A stretch of DNA of 30,828 bases, taken from positions 1 to 30,828 of the forward strand of contig JAGKXA010000017.1 of the NCBI GenBank assembly GCA_021151615.1, written 5' to 3'. This stretch comes from Cellvibrionaceae bacterium. Its GTDB lineage: Bacteria; Pseudomonadota; Gammaproteobacteria; Pseudomonadales; Cellvibrionaceae. Positions 14,492 through 23,058 of this stretch are shown piece after piece. The position numbers were made by a program, and so were the translations under genes. The notes under the pieces were generated by a model. The model saw only the letters and a list, made by a program, of their open reading frames with translations, did no database searches and had not been told where the DNA came from. Positions within the stretch are counted from its first letter, which is position 1. Every line of letters begins with the position of its first letter.

Positions 14492-15982
14492 TTAACGTTT
14501 GGTCATGATGAAACGCTGCGCATTGCCGCCGGTACACCACCACTGGTGTACTTTGGGGCCAGTGCCCATGTCTACGTCCAGGCATTTGTTGGAGTGAGCG
14601 GCAACCAGTTCAACCTCCAGTGGGCTCCAGGCGATGACTTTCATCGTCCAAACCTGGGCGTTGGTGGCGTTGCAATCCCATTGCTGGACAAGGGTGCCAT
14701 CCGCCGTACCGGCCGCGGCTACATCCACACACTTGCCGCTGTTGAGTGCGCGCAGTTCCATCTTGTAACCGGTGAGGTCGGATAAAGTGAATGTCTGGGC
14801 ATCGGTGCCATTGCAGGTGTACACCTGCACTTTTGCGCCGTTGGTGGTACTGGCGCCGGTGATGTCCAGGCATTTGCCGCTGGCTTTATTTTTCAGTTCA
14901 TAGGTACCGAAGCTGCCGATAAGCTTGGGGTGTTTCATTAGGCTATCGAATAGCGGGCCGGTACCGCTGGCATCAATGCGCCAGTTGGCTTCGCCGGGCT
15001 TGTCGATATCAAACCAGTTGAAGGCGCGCAGCATCGGGTAGGCGCCGCTGGTCAGGGCGCTGGTAAAATCCTTCAGCCATTGTTCTTTGTGAGCGCCTGG
15101 AGTAACCGCCATTTCACCGACCACAATGGGGCGGCCCGTGGCGGCCAGTTGGCTGTACCACTTATTCAGTTGGGTTGTGAATTTACCGCCTTCACCTTCG
15201 CCGCCGTAAATATCGATTCCCACCCAGTCCATGTATCCGGGCACATAGAGATCCGCAAAAATAGCGCCTGTACCCCAGGGTCCAGCGTCGGTCCAGCACA
15301 CGGAATCCGGCCACACCGAGGTGCCGAATTTCACATTGGTGGCACCTACCGCGCGGAAACGATCTACTACGTATTTGTATGCGCTGCGAAAGCGCGACCA
15401 GGTTTCGCCGTGCTTACAGGGGCCCCAGTCGTACCAGGGCGCATTGGCCTCGTGGAACAGGTCAATTAACACTGGCACCTTTTCGCCTTTCAGTCCATGG
15501 GCGATATTGTCGATGATGTCGTTGTGCTTGCCGTCCAGAATCTCCTTGATGATGTTGCGGTCAACCCGCTGGTTGCTCGCATCCCAACGCCACCAACATT
15601 TGCTGTTGTCGTGGCGCGCCAGCTCGCCGTGAAATTCCAGATTTATGTAGGGCACCCGGCCTTGTGCTTTGATCTTGCTGATTTCCTCCTTCCAGAGGTG
15701 ATACCAGTTTTTGCTGCCGTCCGGGCGAAAGACCTCGGGGAAGATCTTGCCAAAGTAGGGCGCAGCATTGCCGTACCACTGCTTGTTATCGGCCCATTCC
15801 CAATCAGCGGTGATCTTGTCGCCACAGGGGTTGGTTTCAGTCCAGTCGCGGTCGACAAAGGCGCCCATCAATACGCGGTCGCCCGCAGGGGCTCCGTTCG
15901 CTTGGGCGGGCGTGTGGGCGATGCTTAGCAGGCTAAGGACAATCATGCTGGCATTTAGCCAGCGGGATAGGGAGTTGTTCAT
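14492..15982 (-). CDS. Secreted GH26-like glycoside hydrolase with C-terminal CBM13 (ricin-type) domain
   Basis: The 496-residue protein has a signal peptide (about 1-28, ...HTPAQA). A (beta/alpha)8 clan-A hydrolase domain spans about 35-352. The likely acid/base is E178 in LIDLFHEANAPWYDWG, matching the GH26 HE(M)NGxWxxW block. The likely nucleophile is E290 in RPIVVGEMAV. FRSAYKYVVDRFRAVGATNVKF and YMDWVGIDIYGG also fit GH26. Residues about 360-496 form a beta-trefoil lectin with three units ending in Q-x-W/F (AQTFTL, AQVWTM, AQRFIM) and paired cysteines in GKCLDI / YTCNG. GH26 members are mainly beta-mannanases, with some glucanases and xylanases; the substrate here is open because the Arg usually preceding the HE is replaced. 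It is transcribed with the metalloprotease. Confidence 0.85.
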   Translation of the reverse strand: MNNSLSRWLNASMIVLSLLSIAHTPAQANGAPAGDRVLMGAFVDRDWTETNPCGDKITADWEWADNKQWYGNAAPYFGKIFPEVFRPDGSKNWYHLWKEEISKIKAQGRVPYINLEFHGELARHDNSKCWWRWDASNQRVDRNIIKEILDGKHNDIIDNIAHGLKGEKVPVLIDLFHEANAPWYDWGPCKHGETWSRFRSAYKYVVDRFRAVGATNVKFGTSVWPDSVCWTDAGPWGTGAIFADLYVPGYMDWVGIDIYGGEGEGGKFTTQLNKWYSQLAATGRPIVVGEMAVTPGAHKEQWLKDFTSALTSGAYPMLRAFNWFDIDKPGEANWRIDASGTGPLFDSLMKHPKLIGSFGTYELKNKASGKCLDITGASTTNGAKVQVYTCNGTDAQTFTLSDLTGYKMELRALNSGKCVDVAAAGTADGTLVQQWDCNATNAQVWTMKVIAWSPLEVELVAAHSNKCLDVDMGTGPKVHQWWCTGGNAQRFIMTKR

Positions 15983-16274
15983 AGAGGCACCGTATTATCA
16001 ATTATTGGTAGTAGTTCCAGGGGCGTGCGGCCGATTAGGGTAGCCGTGCTGTCAGCATTGGTTGTTCTAGCGAGTGGCGCACCCCATTTGCGGCAGTCGT
16101 TCAAAGTGGCAGTGCGCGTGCCGCGTTCGAGTAAAAGTGGTACCCGACAAACCCGAACGCTGTAGGTTTTGAATGTGGCTTTTTGTGATGCGAGTCGGGT
16201 TTTGGCTGGCTGCTGTGGCACTTTGGCCCTAGACTCGCCTCTAACAAGCGAATACGGCACAGAGGACGTTGTTT
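15983..16274. other. Divergent intergenic region between the GH26-like and AsmA-like genes
   Basis: These 292 bases must hold the promoters of both divergent units. I see no clean -35/-10 pair, no strong palindrome and no convincing small ORF. AGAGGA just before 16275 is the ribosome binding site of the AsmA-like gene. Confidence 0.5.
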
Positions 16275-18422
16275 ATGAAGATGCTATTCAAAAGCCTGGC
16301 GGTCATTGTGGGGTTGATCCTGCTGGCGATTCTCACATTGGTGTTTTTAGTGGATGCCAACCGTTTCAAGCCGCGCATCGAAGCTCTGGCCAAAGAGCGC
16401 GGCTTGGCCCTGCAAATCAAGGGTGATCTGGGCTGGACCCTCTGGCCGAGTTTGGGGGTGGATGTAAATCAGGTAAGCCTTGCTGCCGCGGAAACACCAG
16501 CGGCACCCATTGCGGAGCTACAACAGGCGAGTTTGCTACTCAGGTTAATGCCCTTGTTGGGCGGCGATTTTCAGGTCGATCATGTTGCATTGGATGGATT
16601 GCAGCTCAAGCTGGTGCGGGATAAATCCGGCAAGGGTAACTGGGAGTCTTTTGCCCGTGCGAACAGTGCAGCGAATCCAGTGTCTGCGCCTAAACCCAAG
16701 CTCGAATCCGAATTAAAGCTGGATATACAGCAGTTATCGCTCGCCAATACGCGTGTGGATTATCAGGATGTGCAAAGCGGGCAATCGCTCAGTTTGCGCG
16801 GCCTTAATCTCACGCTGGCGGAGGTGAATACGCGTAGCGAGCCTTTCGCATTGGAGGCGGGGTTTGCGCTGGAAGATTTGCAAGCGAACGGCGACAAACT
16901 GGCTCTAGCGGGGCAGCTTAAGGCGCAACTGAGCATCGACAAAGCATTGAATAACCTTTCGCTCGGCAATGGGCAATTGCAGCTTGAGCTAATGGCAAAG
17001 GATAACGCCAATATCACCCTGGCTTACTCAGCAACCCTCAAGGATTTGCAACAACAGCTGGCCTATCAGGGGCAAGTGACCCTCAAGGAAACCAATGTGC
17101 GCCAGTTGTTGGCCGCCTTGGGTATAGCGCTGGAAACCTCCAGTGCGGAGGCTTTGACCAAGCTGGCTTTGTCCGCCAATTTCACGGGGGATAGCGACAA
17201 ACTAAAATTGGATAACCTGGAATTATTGCTCGATGACACTGCACTGAAAGGCACAGCATCGGTCACGCATTTTGCTACGCCGTCAGTCAAGGCTTCGCTG
17301 ACCGGTGAGGAACTGAATCTGGATGATTACTTACCTCCGCGTCGTGAAACAACGGAAGCAACAGCAGCGGCTCCGTCTACTGATTCGCCCTTGCCATTGG
17401 AATCGCTGCGTGCGCTCAATTTCAATCTAAAACTGGCATTGCGGAAATTGATTGTGAATCAATTGGAATTGCAAAATCTGGAGCTTAAATTGCTCGCCAA
17501 AAACGGCATGCTGGAAAACAATATTAATGCGCTCGCCTACTCAGGCAAGATAACCGCAAAAAGCCAATTGGATACGCGCGGGCAATTGGCTCAGTTGCAA
17601 TTCGATGCGGGTGTAGAAGGGCTTGAGTTAGCACCACTGCTGAAAGATATGGAAATGGATTCAAAGTTTGGTTTGCAGGGCGCGATTCAGGCGCGTGCGC
17701 TGGGCAGTAGTCAGGGCAATTCTACGGATGCGTTATTTAAAGCCCTGCGCGCTAATGCTAATTTTTCCGGCGCCCAGGTGCGCGCATCGCCGATTAATCT
17801 TGAACAGCAATTTTGTAAATTGGTGAATCTGGTTAATCAGGTAGATGACCCGGTGCAGGCCTGGAATGAATTCACTGAAATGAATGAATTGTCGGGTAGC
17901 GTTAAATGGCGCGATCAAATTATTACTATCGACACCTTTAAAGCCGGTGTAGAAAAATTGCAATTAAGTTCGAGCGGTAAAATAAATCTGGCCAATGATC
18001 AGTACGATATCTTTCTGCCCTTTAAATTGTTAAAAGATAAAACCGATACTGTGAGTGCCGAACAGGTGGTGGTAACCACCAGCGCCAATGGTTGTAGTGT
18101 GGGCAGTTATTACTGGGTGGAGCGCGGGCTGGAATTATTGCGCTGCAAAGGCAGTCTGGCGGAAATCAATCCGTTAAACGATTGCCGCCCGGATAAAGAA
18201 TTGCTGGTGGAGTTAACCAAGGATTATGCCGCTTACAAAATCAAGGAGAAACACGGTGCAAAAATTGAGACAAAAAAACAGGAGCTGAAGGAAAAAGTGG
18301 AAGCGCAGAAAAATCAGTTGCTCGATAAATTGCAGAAAAAACTGAACCAAGGTGTTGCATCTTCGATGGCTGTGTCTTCCGTAAACAATGAATCCTCGTC
18401 CGGCAGCGAGCCTACCCCCTGA
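16275..18422 (+). CDS. AsmA-family envelope protein
   Basis: The 715-residue protein has one N-terminal membrane segment (about 5-25) and then a long, mostly beta-strand periplasmic region rich in LxL and NLxL patterns. DANRFKPRIEALAKERGLALQIKGDLGW is the usual AsmA opening, and SGKINLANDQYDIFLPFKLL is the typical AsmA-2 C-terminal region. AsmA-like proteins are related to bridge-like lipid-transfer proteins and affect outer-membrane phospholipid homeostasis. The C-terminus has a charged coiled-coil tail (about residues 650-695, many K/E/Q) and a Ser-rich end. The ATG at 16275 has GAGGA eight bases upstream. It precedes mutY by 63 nt, as in pseudomonads. Confidence 0.88.
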   Translation: MKMLFKSLAVIVGLILLAILTLVFLVDANRFKPRIEALAKERGLALQIKGDLGWTLWPSLGVDVNQVSLAAAETPAAPIAELQQASLLLRLMPLLGGDFQVDHVALDGLQLKLVRDKSGKGNWESFARANSAANPVSAPKPKLESELKLDIQQLSLANTRVDYQDVQSGQSLSLRGLNLTLAEVNTRSEPFALEAGFALEDLQANGDKLALAGQLKAQLSIDKALNNLSLGNGQLQLELMAKDNANITLAYSATLKDLQQQLAYQGQVTLKETNVRQLLAALGIALETSSAEALTKLALSANFTGDSDKLKLDNLELLLDDTALKGTASVTHFATPSVKASLTGEELNLDDYLPPRRETTEATAAAPSTDSPLPLESLRALNFNLKLALRKLIVNQLELQNLELKLLAKNGMLENNINALAYSGKITAKSQLDTRGQLAQLQFDAGVEGLELAPLLKDMEMDSKFGLQGAIQARALGSSQGNSTDALFKALRANANFSGAQVRASPINLEQQFCKLVNLVNQVDDPVQAWNEFTEMNELSGSVKWRDQIITIDTFKAGVEKLQLSSSGKINLANDQYDIFLPFKLLKDKTDTVSAEQVVVTTSANGCSVGSYYWVERGLELLRCKGSLAEINPLNDCRPDKELLVELTKDYAAYKIKEKHGAKIETKKQELKEKVEAQKNQLLDKLQKKLNQGVASSMAVSSVNNESSSGSEPTP

Positions 18423-18485
18423 TGGGCAGGGCGCGAATTTATCGCTAGAATTCGCGCCCATCTTCCAGTCAGATATTTCCGTCTT

Positions 18486-19586
18486 ATGAGTAGCCCATCC
18501 TTTTCCGCGCGCGTGTTGAAGTGGTTCGACAAACACGGACGCAAGCATTTACCCTGGCAGCAGAATATCAACGCCTATCGCGTCTGGTTGTCGGAAATTA
18601 TGTTGCAGCAAACCCAGGTTGCTACGGTGATTCCATATTTCGAACGATTTATTGCACGCTTTCCGACAGTGCATGCCTTGGCCGCTGCACCTATTGATGA
18701 GGTGCTGCATTTGTGGACGGGGCTGGGGTATTACGCGCGTGCTCGCAACCTGCACAAATGCGCGCAAACAGTAGTAAAAAAATATGCCGGGGAATTTCCC
18801 GTTAGCGTCGATGAATTGGCAGAGTTGCCGGGCATAGGGCGTTCGACGGCGGGTGCGATTGCTAGTATCGCCTACCAACAGCGAGCAGCGATTCTGGATG
18901 GTAATGTCAAACGCGTCCTGGCCCGCTATCACGCAGTAGAAGGCTGGCCGGGGCAATCCGATGTGGCGAATCGCCTGTGGGAAATTGCCGAGGCATACAC
19001 TCCGAAAGCCCGCGCCAATCATTACACCCAGGCGATGATGGATATGGGTGCGACCTTGTGTACGCGCAGCAAACCCAAATGCGAGACTTGTCCCTTACAC
19101 GATGGTTGCATTGCCTACGCACAAGGTAACCCGCAGGATTATCCAGGTAAAAAAACCAAAAAAGCCCTGCCGGAAAAATCGGTACAGCTACTTATGCTGC
19201 GCAATCCGGCGGGCGATTTACTACTGCAGCAGCGACCGAACCAGGGGATTTGGGGGGGGCTTTGGAGTTTTCCTGAGTTGGCGATAGAGGCGGATGTTGC
19301 CGCGTATGTTGGCGACCATTTCGGCAAGTTTGTCGAGCATGAGGTTTGGGATAGCTATCGCCATACCTTTAGCCATTATCACCTTGATATTACGCCGGTA
19401 CTGGTTCAACTGGCGAAAACCCCGCAAGCTATCGGTGAAGCAGCCACACACTGGTACAATCCGCACCAGCCTGATGCCCTGGGTTTGGCGGCGCCGGTAA
19501 AAAAGCTGCTGGAAAAATTGGCGCAGTTGGATCCGCGCGCAGGCGGTTCTATAAAGGTAACCCCCAAGCCCCGGCGAAAATCCTGA
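18486..19586 (+). CDS. mutY: Adenine DNA glycosylase MutY
   Basis: MutY removes adenine mispaired with 8-oxoguanine and so prevents G:C to T:A transversions. The 366-residue protein has the catalytic E37 in SEIMLQQTQV, the helix-hairpin-helix LPGIGRSTAGAI at 114-125 and D138 in ILDGN. The [4Fe-4S] cluster has cysteines C192, C199, C202 and C208 (C-x6-C-x2-C-x5-C). A C-terminal NUDIX-like domain (about 228-350) recognises 8-oxoG. It lies between the AsmA-like gene and yggX, the usual order in related bacteria. Confidence 0.97.
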   Translation: MSSPSFSARVLKWFDKHGRKHLPWQQNINAYRVWLSEIMLQQTQVATVIPYFERFIARFPTVHALAAAPIDEVLHLWTGLGYYARARNLHKCAQTVVKKYAGEFPVSVDELAELPGIGRSTAGAIASIAYQQRAAILDGNVKRVLARYHAVEGWPGQSDVANRLWEIAEAYTPKARANHYTQAMMDMGATLCTRSKPKCETCPLHDGCIAYAQGNPQDYPGKKTKKALPEKSVQLLMLRNPAGDLLLQQRPNQGIWGGLWSFPELAIEADVAAYVGDHFGKFVEHEVWDSYRHTFSHYHLDITPVLVQLAKTPQAIGEAATHWYNPHQPDALGLAAPVKKLLEKLAQLDPRAGGSIKVTPKPRRKS

Positions 19587-19627
19587 TCAGCTATCTGTTG
19601 CGTTTTCCCTTTTAAGTGAGATATTCC

Positions 19628-19912
19628 ATGGCCAGAATGGTGTTTTGCCGCAAGTACAAACAAGAATTGGAAGGGCTGGATGTGCCGCCATATCCGGGCG
19701 CCAAGGGCGTGGATATATTCAATAATGTTTCCAAAAAAGCCTGGCAGGAGTGGATGGCCCACCAGACCATGTTAATCAACGAAAAGCGTCTTAATGTTAT
19801 GGATATGGGCACCAAGGTTTATCTCACCGAGCAGATGACCAAATTCCTCTCCGGTGAAAACTATGATCAAGCTGAAGGCTATGTGCCACCCGCTGCACCG
19901 GATAACAAGTAA
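19628..19912 (+). CDS. yggX: Probable Fe(II)-trafficking protein YggX
   Basis: The 94-residue product shows the YggX pattern: VFCRKYKQELEGLD at the N-terminus with C7, YPGAKGVDIFNNVSKKAW, and HQTMLINEKRLN. YggX protects iron-sulfur proteins from oxidative damage and is linked to iron handling; in E. coli it lies next to mutY. The ATG at 19628 was chosen to match the family N-terminus, with AGTGAG upstream; the GTG at 19616 would add four residues. It is cytoplasmic and is probably co-transcribed with mutY, whose product carries a [4Fe-4S] cluster. Confidence 0.95.
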   Translation: MARMVFCRKYKQELEGLDVPPYPGAKGVDIFNNVSKKAWQEWMAHQTMLINEKRLNVMDMGTKVYLTEQMTKFLSGENYDQAEGYVPPAAPDNK

Positions 19913-19972
19913 TCAACTTGCACAAATTTCAGTTACTCATTGATAAAACGGGGATTTTTTTAAATATCGCTA

Positions 19973-20001
19973 TTGACTCGATCTGTGTGAGCGGGTTTAA
20001 T
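19973..20001 (+). promoter_or_regulatory. tRNA-Phe promoter
   Basis: TTGACT (19973-19978), a 17-base spacer and TTTAAT (19996-20001) are followed by the GC-rich discriminator ACGCGCC, typical of stringently controlled stable-RNA promoters. The short leader contains a CGCAGC/GCTGCG hairpin that is presumably removed on processing. Confidence 0.7.
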
Positions 20002-20033
20002 ACGCGCCTCTCGCAGCCCGGCTGCGATGACAC

Positions 20034-20109
20034 GCCCAGATAGCTCAGTCGGTAGAGCAGTGGATTGAAAATCCTCGTGTCCCTGGTTCGATTCCGGGTC
20101 TGGGCACCA
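20034..20109 (+). tRNA. tRNA-Phe (GAA), CCA encoded
   Basis: The 76-nt cloverleaf has a seven-pair acceptor stem GCCCAGA/TCTGGGC, D-arm GCTCAGTCGGTAGAGC, anticodon loop TTGAAAA with GAA, T-arm CCTGG-TTCGATT-CCGGG, and an encoded CCA end. The anticodon stem is GTGGA/TCCTC, which leaves a U28-U42 mismatch where E. coli has a G-C pair. It lies just after yggX, as in pseudomonads. Confidence 0.97.
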
Positions 20110-20114
20110 CATAT

Positions 20115-20148
20115 AAAACCCGAAGCTCGCAAGAGCTTCGGGTTTTTT
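20115..20148 (+). terminator. Intrinsic terminator after tRNA-Phe
   Basis: AAACCCGAAGCTC and GAGCTTCGGGTTT pair around GCAA, and the stem runs into TTTTTT. It begins a few bases after the tRNA 3' end. Confidence 0.95.
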
Positions 20149-20314
20149 GTTTGTGTGCCCTGTATGGGATCGCCGGAGCGTATACGGCGCTGGCTTGCTT
20201 ATCGCGAGCTATTCTTTGGTGTCGCCGCTAGTTGTCATTGGTTTTGGTTCTAAGTGTAAATTCTTTTCATGACAATCTAATCCAATTCCCGCTTTTTGCT
20301 GAATTACACTTTTT

Positions 20315-20332
20315 ATAACCTTGGGTGGTTAT
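20315..20332 (+). other. Inverted repeat upstream of the PilZ gene
   Basis: ATAACC and GGTTAT enclose TTGGGT, 14 bases before the PilZ start codon. It lies just upstream of the ribosome binding site and may overlap a TATAAC -10. Its role is unknown. Confidence 0.3.
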
Positions 20333-20346
20333 GAGAGTGTGAATTT

Positions 20347-20766
20347 ATGCGTAGCTATATTCGCCATCCCACATCAATCCCGATTCAGGTCTGCGCCGGT
20401 GGCGATGATGGGGCGCGTGTGCGAGTGCGTAACCTGAGCGCTGGCGGCTTGTGTTTTATCACCGATCAGCCGGTTAAGGTGGGGACTCTGGTGGAGTTTG
20501 AAATTCCTGTTACCAAGCCGGATTATCACGGCAGTGGTGTAATTGTTTGGCGTCGTGAACACAATGTGCGTGAGTTTGAAGTGGGGGTGCGCTTTACCAG
20601 CGACGATGAATATTTCCGTACGCGAATGGTGGAGCAGGTGTGTCAGATTGAAGATTATCGCCAGCGTGTGGCGTTGAAGGGGCGGCAATTGACGAGCGAG
20701 GAGGCAGCGATGGAGTGGATTGAGCGCTACTCGGGGAATTTTGATAAGCAGGCGCAGCAGGGGTAA
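20347..20766 (+). CDS. PilZ-domain cyclic di-GMP receptor protein
   Basis: The 139-residue protein consists of one PilZ domain plus a helical tail. The c-di-GMP motifs are intact: RSYIR at residues 2-6 (RxxxR) and N29-L-S31-A-G-G34 (D/NxSxxG). The barrel continues with VGTLVEFEIPV, GVIVWRR and FEVGVRFTS. Such small proteins relay c-di-GMP levels to motility, pili or exopolysaccharide machinery; no target lies beside it. The tail (about 87-139) is helical and charged and could be the effector contact. GAGAG precedes the ATG. Confidence 0.93.
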   Translation: MRSYIRHPTSIPIQVCAGGDDGARVRVRNLSAGGLCFITDQPVKVGTLVEFEIPVTKPDYHGSGVIVWRREHNVREFEVGVRFTSDDEYFRTRMVEQVCQIEDYRQRVALKGRQLTSEEAAMEWIERYSGNFDKQAQQG

Positions 20767-20786
20767 AACTGTTCAATACTAGTAAA

Positions 20787-20817
20787 AACCAAACCCGGCA
20801 ATTTGCCGGGTTTGGTT
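20787..20817. terminator. Bidirectional terminator between the PilZ and MFS genes
   Basis: Perfect 14-bp arms AACCAAACCCGGCA and TGCCGGGTTTGGTT enclose a three-base loop. The U-rich side of the stem is interrupted by GG, so the T-tract is modest, but the stem is very stable and sits between convergent genes. Confidence 0.75.
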
Positions 20818-20836
20818 GTGCAGCAACTAATTATTA

Positions 20837-22153
20837 CTAATCATGTTTAACATGAAATGGGGCCAGCCAACACACTATGAAAGATGGAATTGTGGCCACC
20901 ATGACAAAAATAAAATAATGAATATACCCCATCATTTCCTGTAAATGGCCGCTAATTGCTCCGGTAAACATCATGCACAAACCCATCAAGCCTGTGCCGA
21001 ACGCATAGTGGGTAGTGGTGTATTTCCCCGGTGCAAGTTGCTGCATTAAATAAATCATGAAACCTACAGAGCCAAAACCGAAAAAGAATTTTTCGATAGC
21101 CACACCAGCAGTGATGAGTATGGGGTCTGTAGGTAAATAGATAGCCATTATCAGAAATGTCACATTAGGAATATTAATTGCGCAACACAGTAAAAACAGG
21201 GTTTGTTTTAATCCCCTGCGCGCAACAAACATTCCGCCTAGTAGTGAGCCCAGAACAACGGCAAGCAGGCCGTATGTACCGTAAATGATTCCGAGCTGCT
21301 CATTACTAAGTCCGAGCCCGCCTTTGCCAGAAGGGTCGACCATAAAAAATGGGCCAATTTTCTCCAAAAAGCCGATGCTTAATCTGAACAGGAATGCAAA
21401 CGCAATCATCAGCCATACATCTTTTTTCTGAAAAAGCGTAACAAATGAATCCCACAATATTGCAAGCGCTTCTTTCACTGAGCCGGGGGTGTTTTCTGCG
21501 CGAGCACCTTCAGGCATTACACGCATATGCCAGAAAGCCATTAGGATGGTAATGCCGGCTACCAGGAAAAAAATAATTCGCCAGGCATCAATCCAGTCGG
21601 GGCCAAAGACATTGGCATCGTGATTAAAAAAGTCAGTGTGCAATTTCCCGCTTAAATAAACTAATCCGCCCATTGCGACTATGGGGCCGACATTCCAGCT
21701 TAAGCTTTGTACACCACAGTATAAAGATTGTGATTTGCTATCCAGTGAAGTCACATATACGCCATCGGAGGCAATGTCCTGGGTGGCACCTATAAACGAC
21801 AACATCCAGAAAATTGCCATAAGTAGCAGCATGTAATTGGGCAGGCTCATGGCTAGCGCAACCCCGAGAAAACCCAGTCCAACCGTCAGTTGCGCGCACA
21901 ATACAAAGAACTTTTTAGTCTTGTACATTTCCACAAATGGGGCAAAAAGTGGCTTTATGGTATAGGCAAGGATCAGGTAGCTGGCATATTCGGCAGCAGT
22001 GCCGTTATCCAGGCCAAGATTTTTAAACATGATGGCACTGACGCTTGTTAGCGTCATATATGTGAGCGCCATCGTAAAATAACCGGTAGGCACCCAGAGT
22101 AACGGGTGCTTCGCTTTGGGTGGAGCAATAGCGATGTCAGGGGCAGAATTCAT
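20837..22153 (-). CDS. AmpG-like MFS permease
   Basis: The 438-residue inner-membrane protein has about 12 membrane segments. YFTMALTYMTLTSVSAIMFKNLG, FIGATQDIASDGVYV (the DxxxDG motif of the AmpG/PAT family) and YKTKKFFVLCAQ support the assignment. AmpG permeases import GlcNAc-anhydroMurNAc muropeptides; relatives in polysaccharide degraders import other oligosaccharides, and one branch takes up acetyl-CoA. The substrate here is undecided, because no recycling enzyme or sugar catabolic gene is adjacent. The gene stands alone on the minus strand, with a 284-base upstream region. Confidence 0.82.
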   Translation of the reverse strand: MNSAPDIAIAPPKAKHPLLWVPTGYFTMALTYMTLTSVSAIMFKNLGLDNGTAAEYASYLILAYTIKPLFAPFVEMYKTKKFFVLCAQLTVGLGFLGVALAMSLPNYMLLLMAIFWMLSFIGATQDIASDGVYVTSLDSKSQSLYCGVQSLSWNVGPIVAMGGLVYLSGKLHTDFFNHDANVFGPDWIDAWRIIFFLVAGITILMAFWHMRVMPEGARAENTPGSVKEALAILWDSFVTLFQKKDVWLMIAFAFLFRLSIGFLEKIGPFFMVDPSGKGGLGLSNEQLGIIYGTYGLLAVVLGSLLGGMFVARRGLKQTLFLLCCAINIPNVTFLIMAIYLPTDPILITAGVAIEKFFFGFGSVGFMIYLMQQLAPGKYTTTHYAFGTGLMGLCMMFTGAISGHLQEMMGYIHYFIFVMVATIPSFIVCWLAPFHVKHD

Positions 22154-22437
22154 TGCTAAATACCTTGGTTTTTTCGCTGTTATTGTTTGTGGTAACGCCC
22201 TGCCGCTCGTGTATGGTCAGGTTGCTGGCGCTACGCACTGCCTCTGGTTTTTATATTTTGGTTGGCTTATTCCGTGCCTTATTTTTTTAATATGTTACTG
22301 CTTAATCTGTCGATGTAACAGGATGCTGTTTCCGCATTAAAACAGGGGCCGGTTAGCCCCTGCGATCTCTCTCACCTGATCAAGCGGTTGATACAGCTTT
22401 AATAGGTTGCTGCTTGTTTTTTGGTAAAACCTTTGGA
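22154..22437 (-). promoter_or_regulatory. Regulatory region between ppa and the MFS gene
   Basis: Besides the ppa terminator (22337-22362), it contains an inverted repeat TGTTAC (22293-22298) / GTAACA (22315-22320) that could be an operator for the MFS gene. I see no convincing LacI-type palindrome and no reliable -35/-10. Confidence 0.3.
22337..22362 (-). terminator. Intrinsic terminator of ppa
   Basis: On the minus strand CAGGGGC, a six-base loop and GCCCCTG are followed by TTTTAA. It lies about 75 bases beyond the ppa stop codon. Confidence 0.75.
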
Positions 22438-22968
22438 TTACTTGCTGCTTTTGTAAGTTTCAGCGGCTTTCAGAATTTCTGCGCGCGCTTCCTCCAGGTC
22501 ACCCCAGCCAGCAACTTTTACCCACTTGCCTTTTTCCAGATCCTTGTAGTGCTCAAAGAAGTGCTCAATTTGCTTGATGGTCACTTCTGGCAGGTCGCTC
22601 AGGGTTTTTACCTTGCTGTAAATGGTGGTCAGTTTGTCGTGCGGAACGGCGACGATTTTCGCATCTTCACCGGCTTCGTCGGTCATCTTCAGTACGCCCA
22701 GTGGGCGGCAGCGAATCACTGAACCTGCTTGTACCGGTTGCGGGAATACAACCAATACGTCAGCCGCATCGCCGTCACCGCACAGGGTTTGCGGGATGTA
22801 GCCGTAGTTGCAGGGGTAGTACATGGCGGTGCTCACCAGGCGATCAACAAACAGGCTGTTGCTGTCTTTGTCGATCTCGTACTTGATACCGCTGTTCATC
22901 GGGATTTCGATCACAACGTAAAAATCATCGGGCAGGCTTTTGCCGGCTGGAACAAGTTCAAAACTCAT
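22438..22968 (-). CDS. ppa: Inorganic pyrophosphatase
   Basis: Ppa hydrolyses pyrophosphate to two phosphates and so drives biosynthetic reactions; it is a cytoplasmic hexamer that needs Mg2+. The 176-residue product matches the family I enzyme along its length: SGIKYEIDKD, YYPCNYGYIPQT, the metal-binding CGDGDAADVLV, RPLGVLKMTDEAGEDAKIVAV and FFEHYKDLEKGKWVKV. AGGAA precedes the ATG at a good distance. It is monocistronic, with its own terminator. Confidence 0.97.
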   Translation of the reverse strand: MSFELVPAGKSLPDDFYVVIEIPMNSGIKYEIDKDSNSLFVDRLVSTAMYYPCNYGYIPQTLCGDGDAADVLVVFPQPVQAGSVIRCRPLGVLKMTDEAGEDAKIVAVPHDKLTTIYSKVKTLSDLPEVTIKQIEHFFEHYKDLEKGKWVKVAGWGDLEEARAEILKAAETYKSSK

Positions 22969-23058
22969 GGTCTATTCCTGAGGTTTATTGGTTGAAAGTT
23001 ATGGCGTTAATCAATAAAAACGATTGAGCGCAAGAGCGTAGAAAGCAGGCTGCGGATT

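Noticed and set aside
20034..20150. Integrative-element attachment site at tRNA-Phe
   Set aside because: No integrase, no direct repeat of the tRNA 3' end and no foreign-looking genes follow; a terminator and ordinary genes come next.
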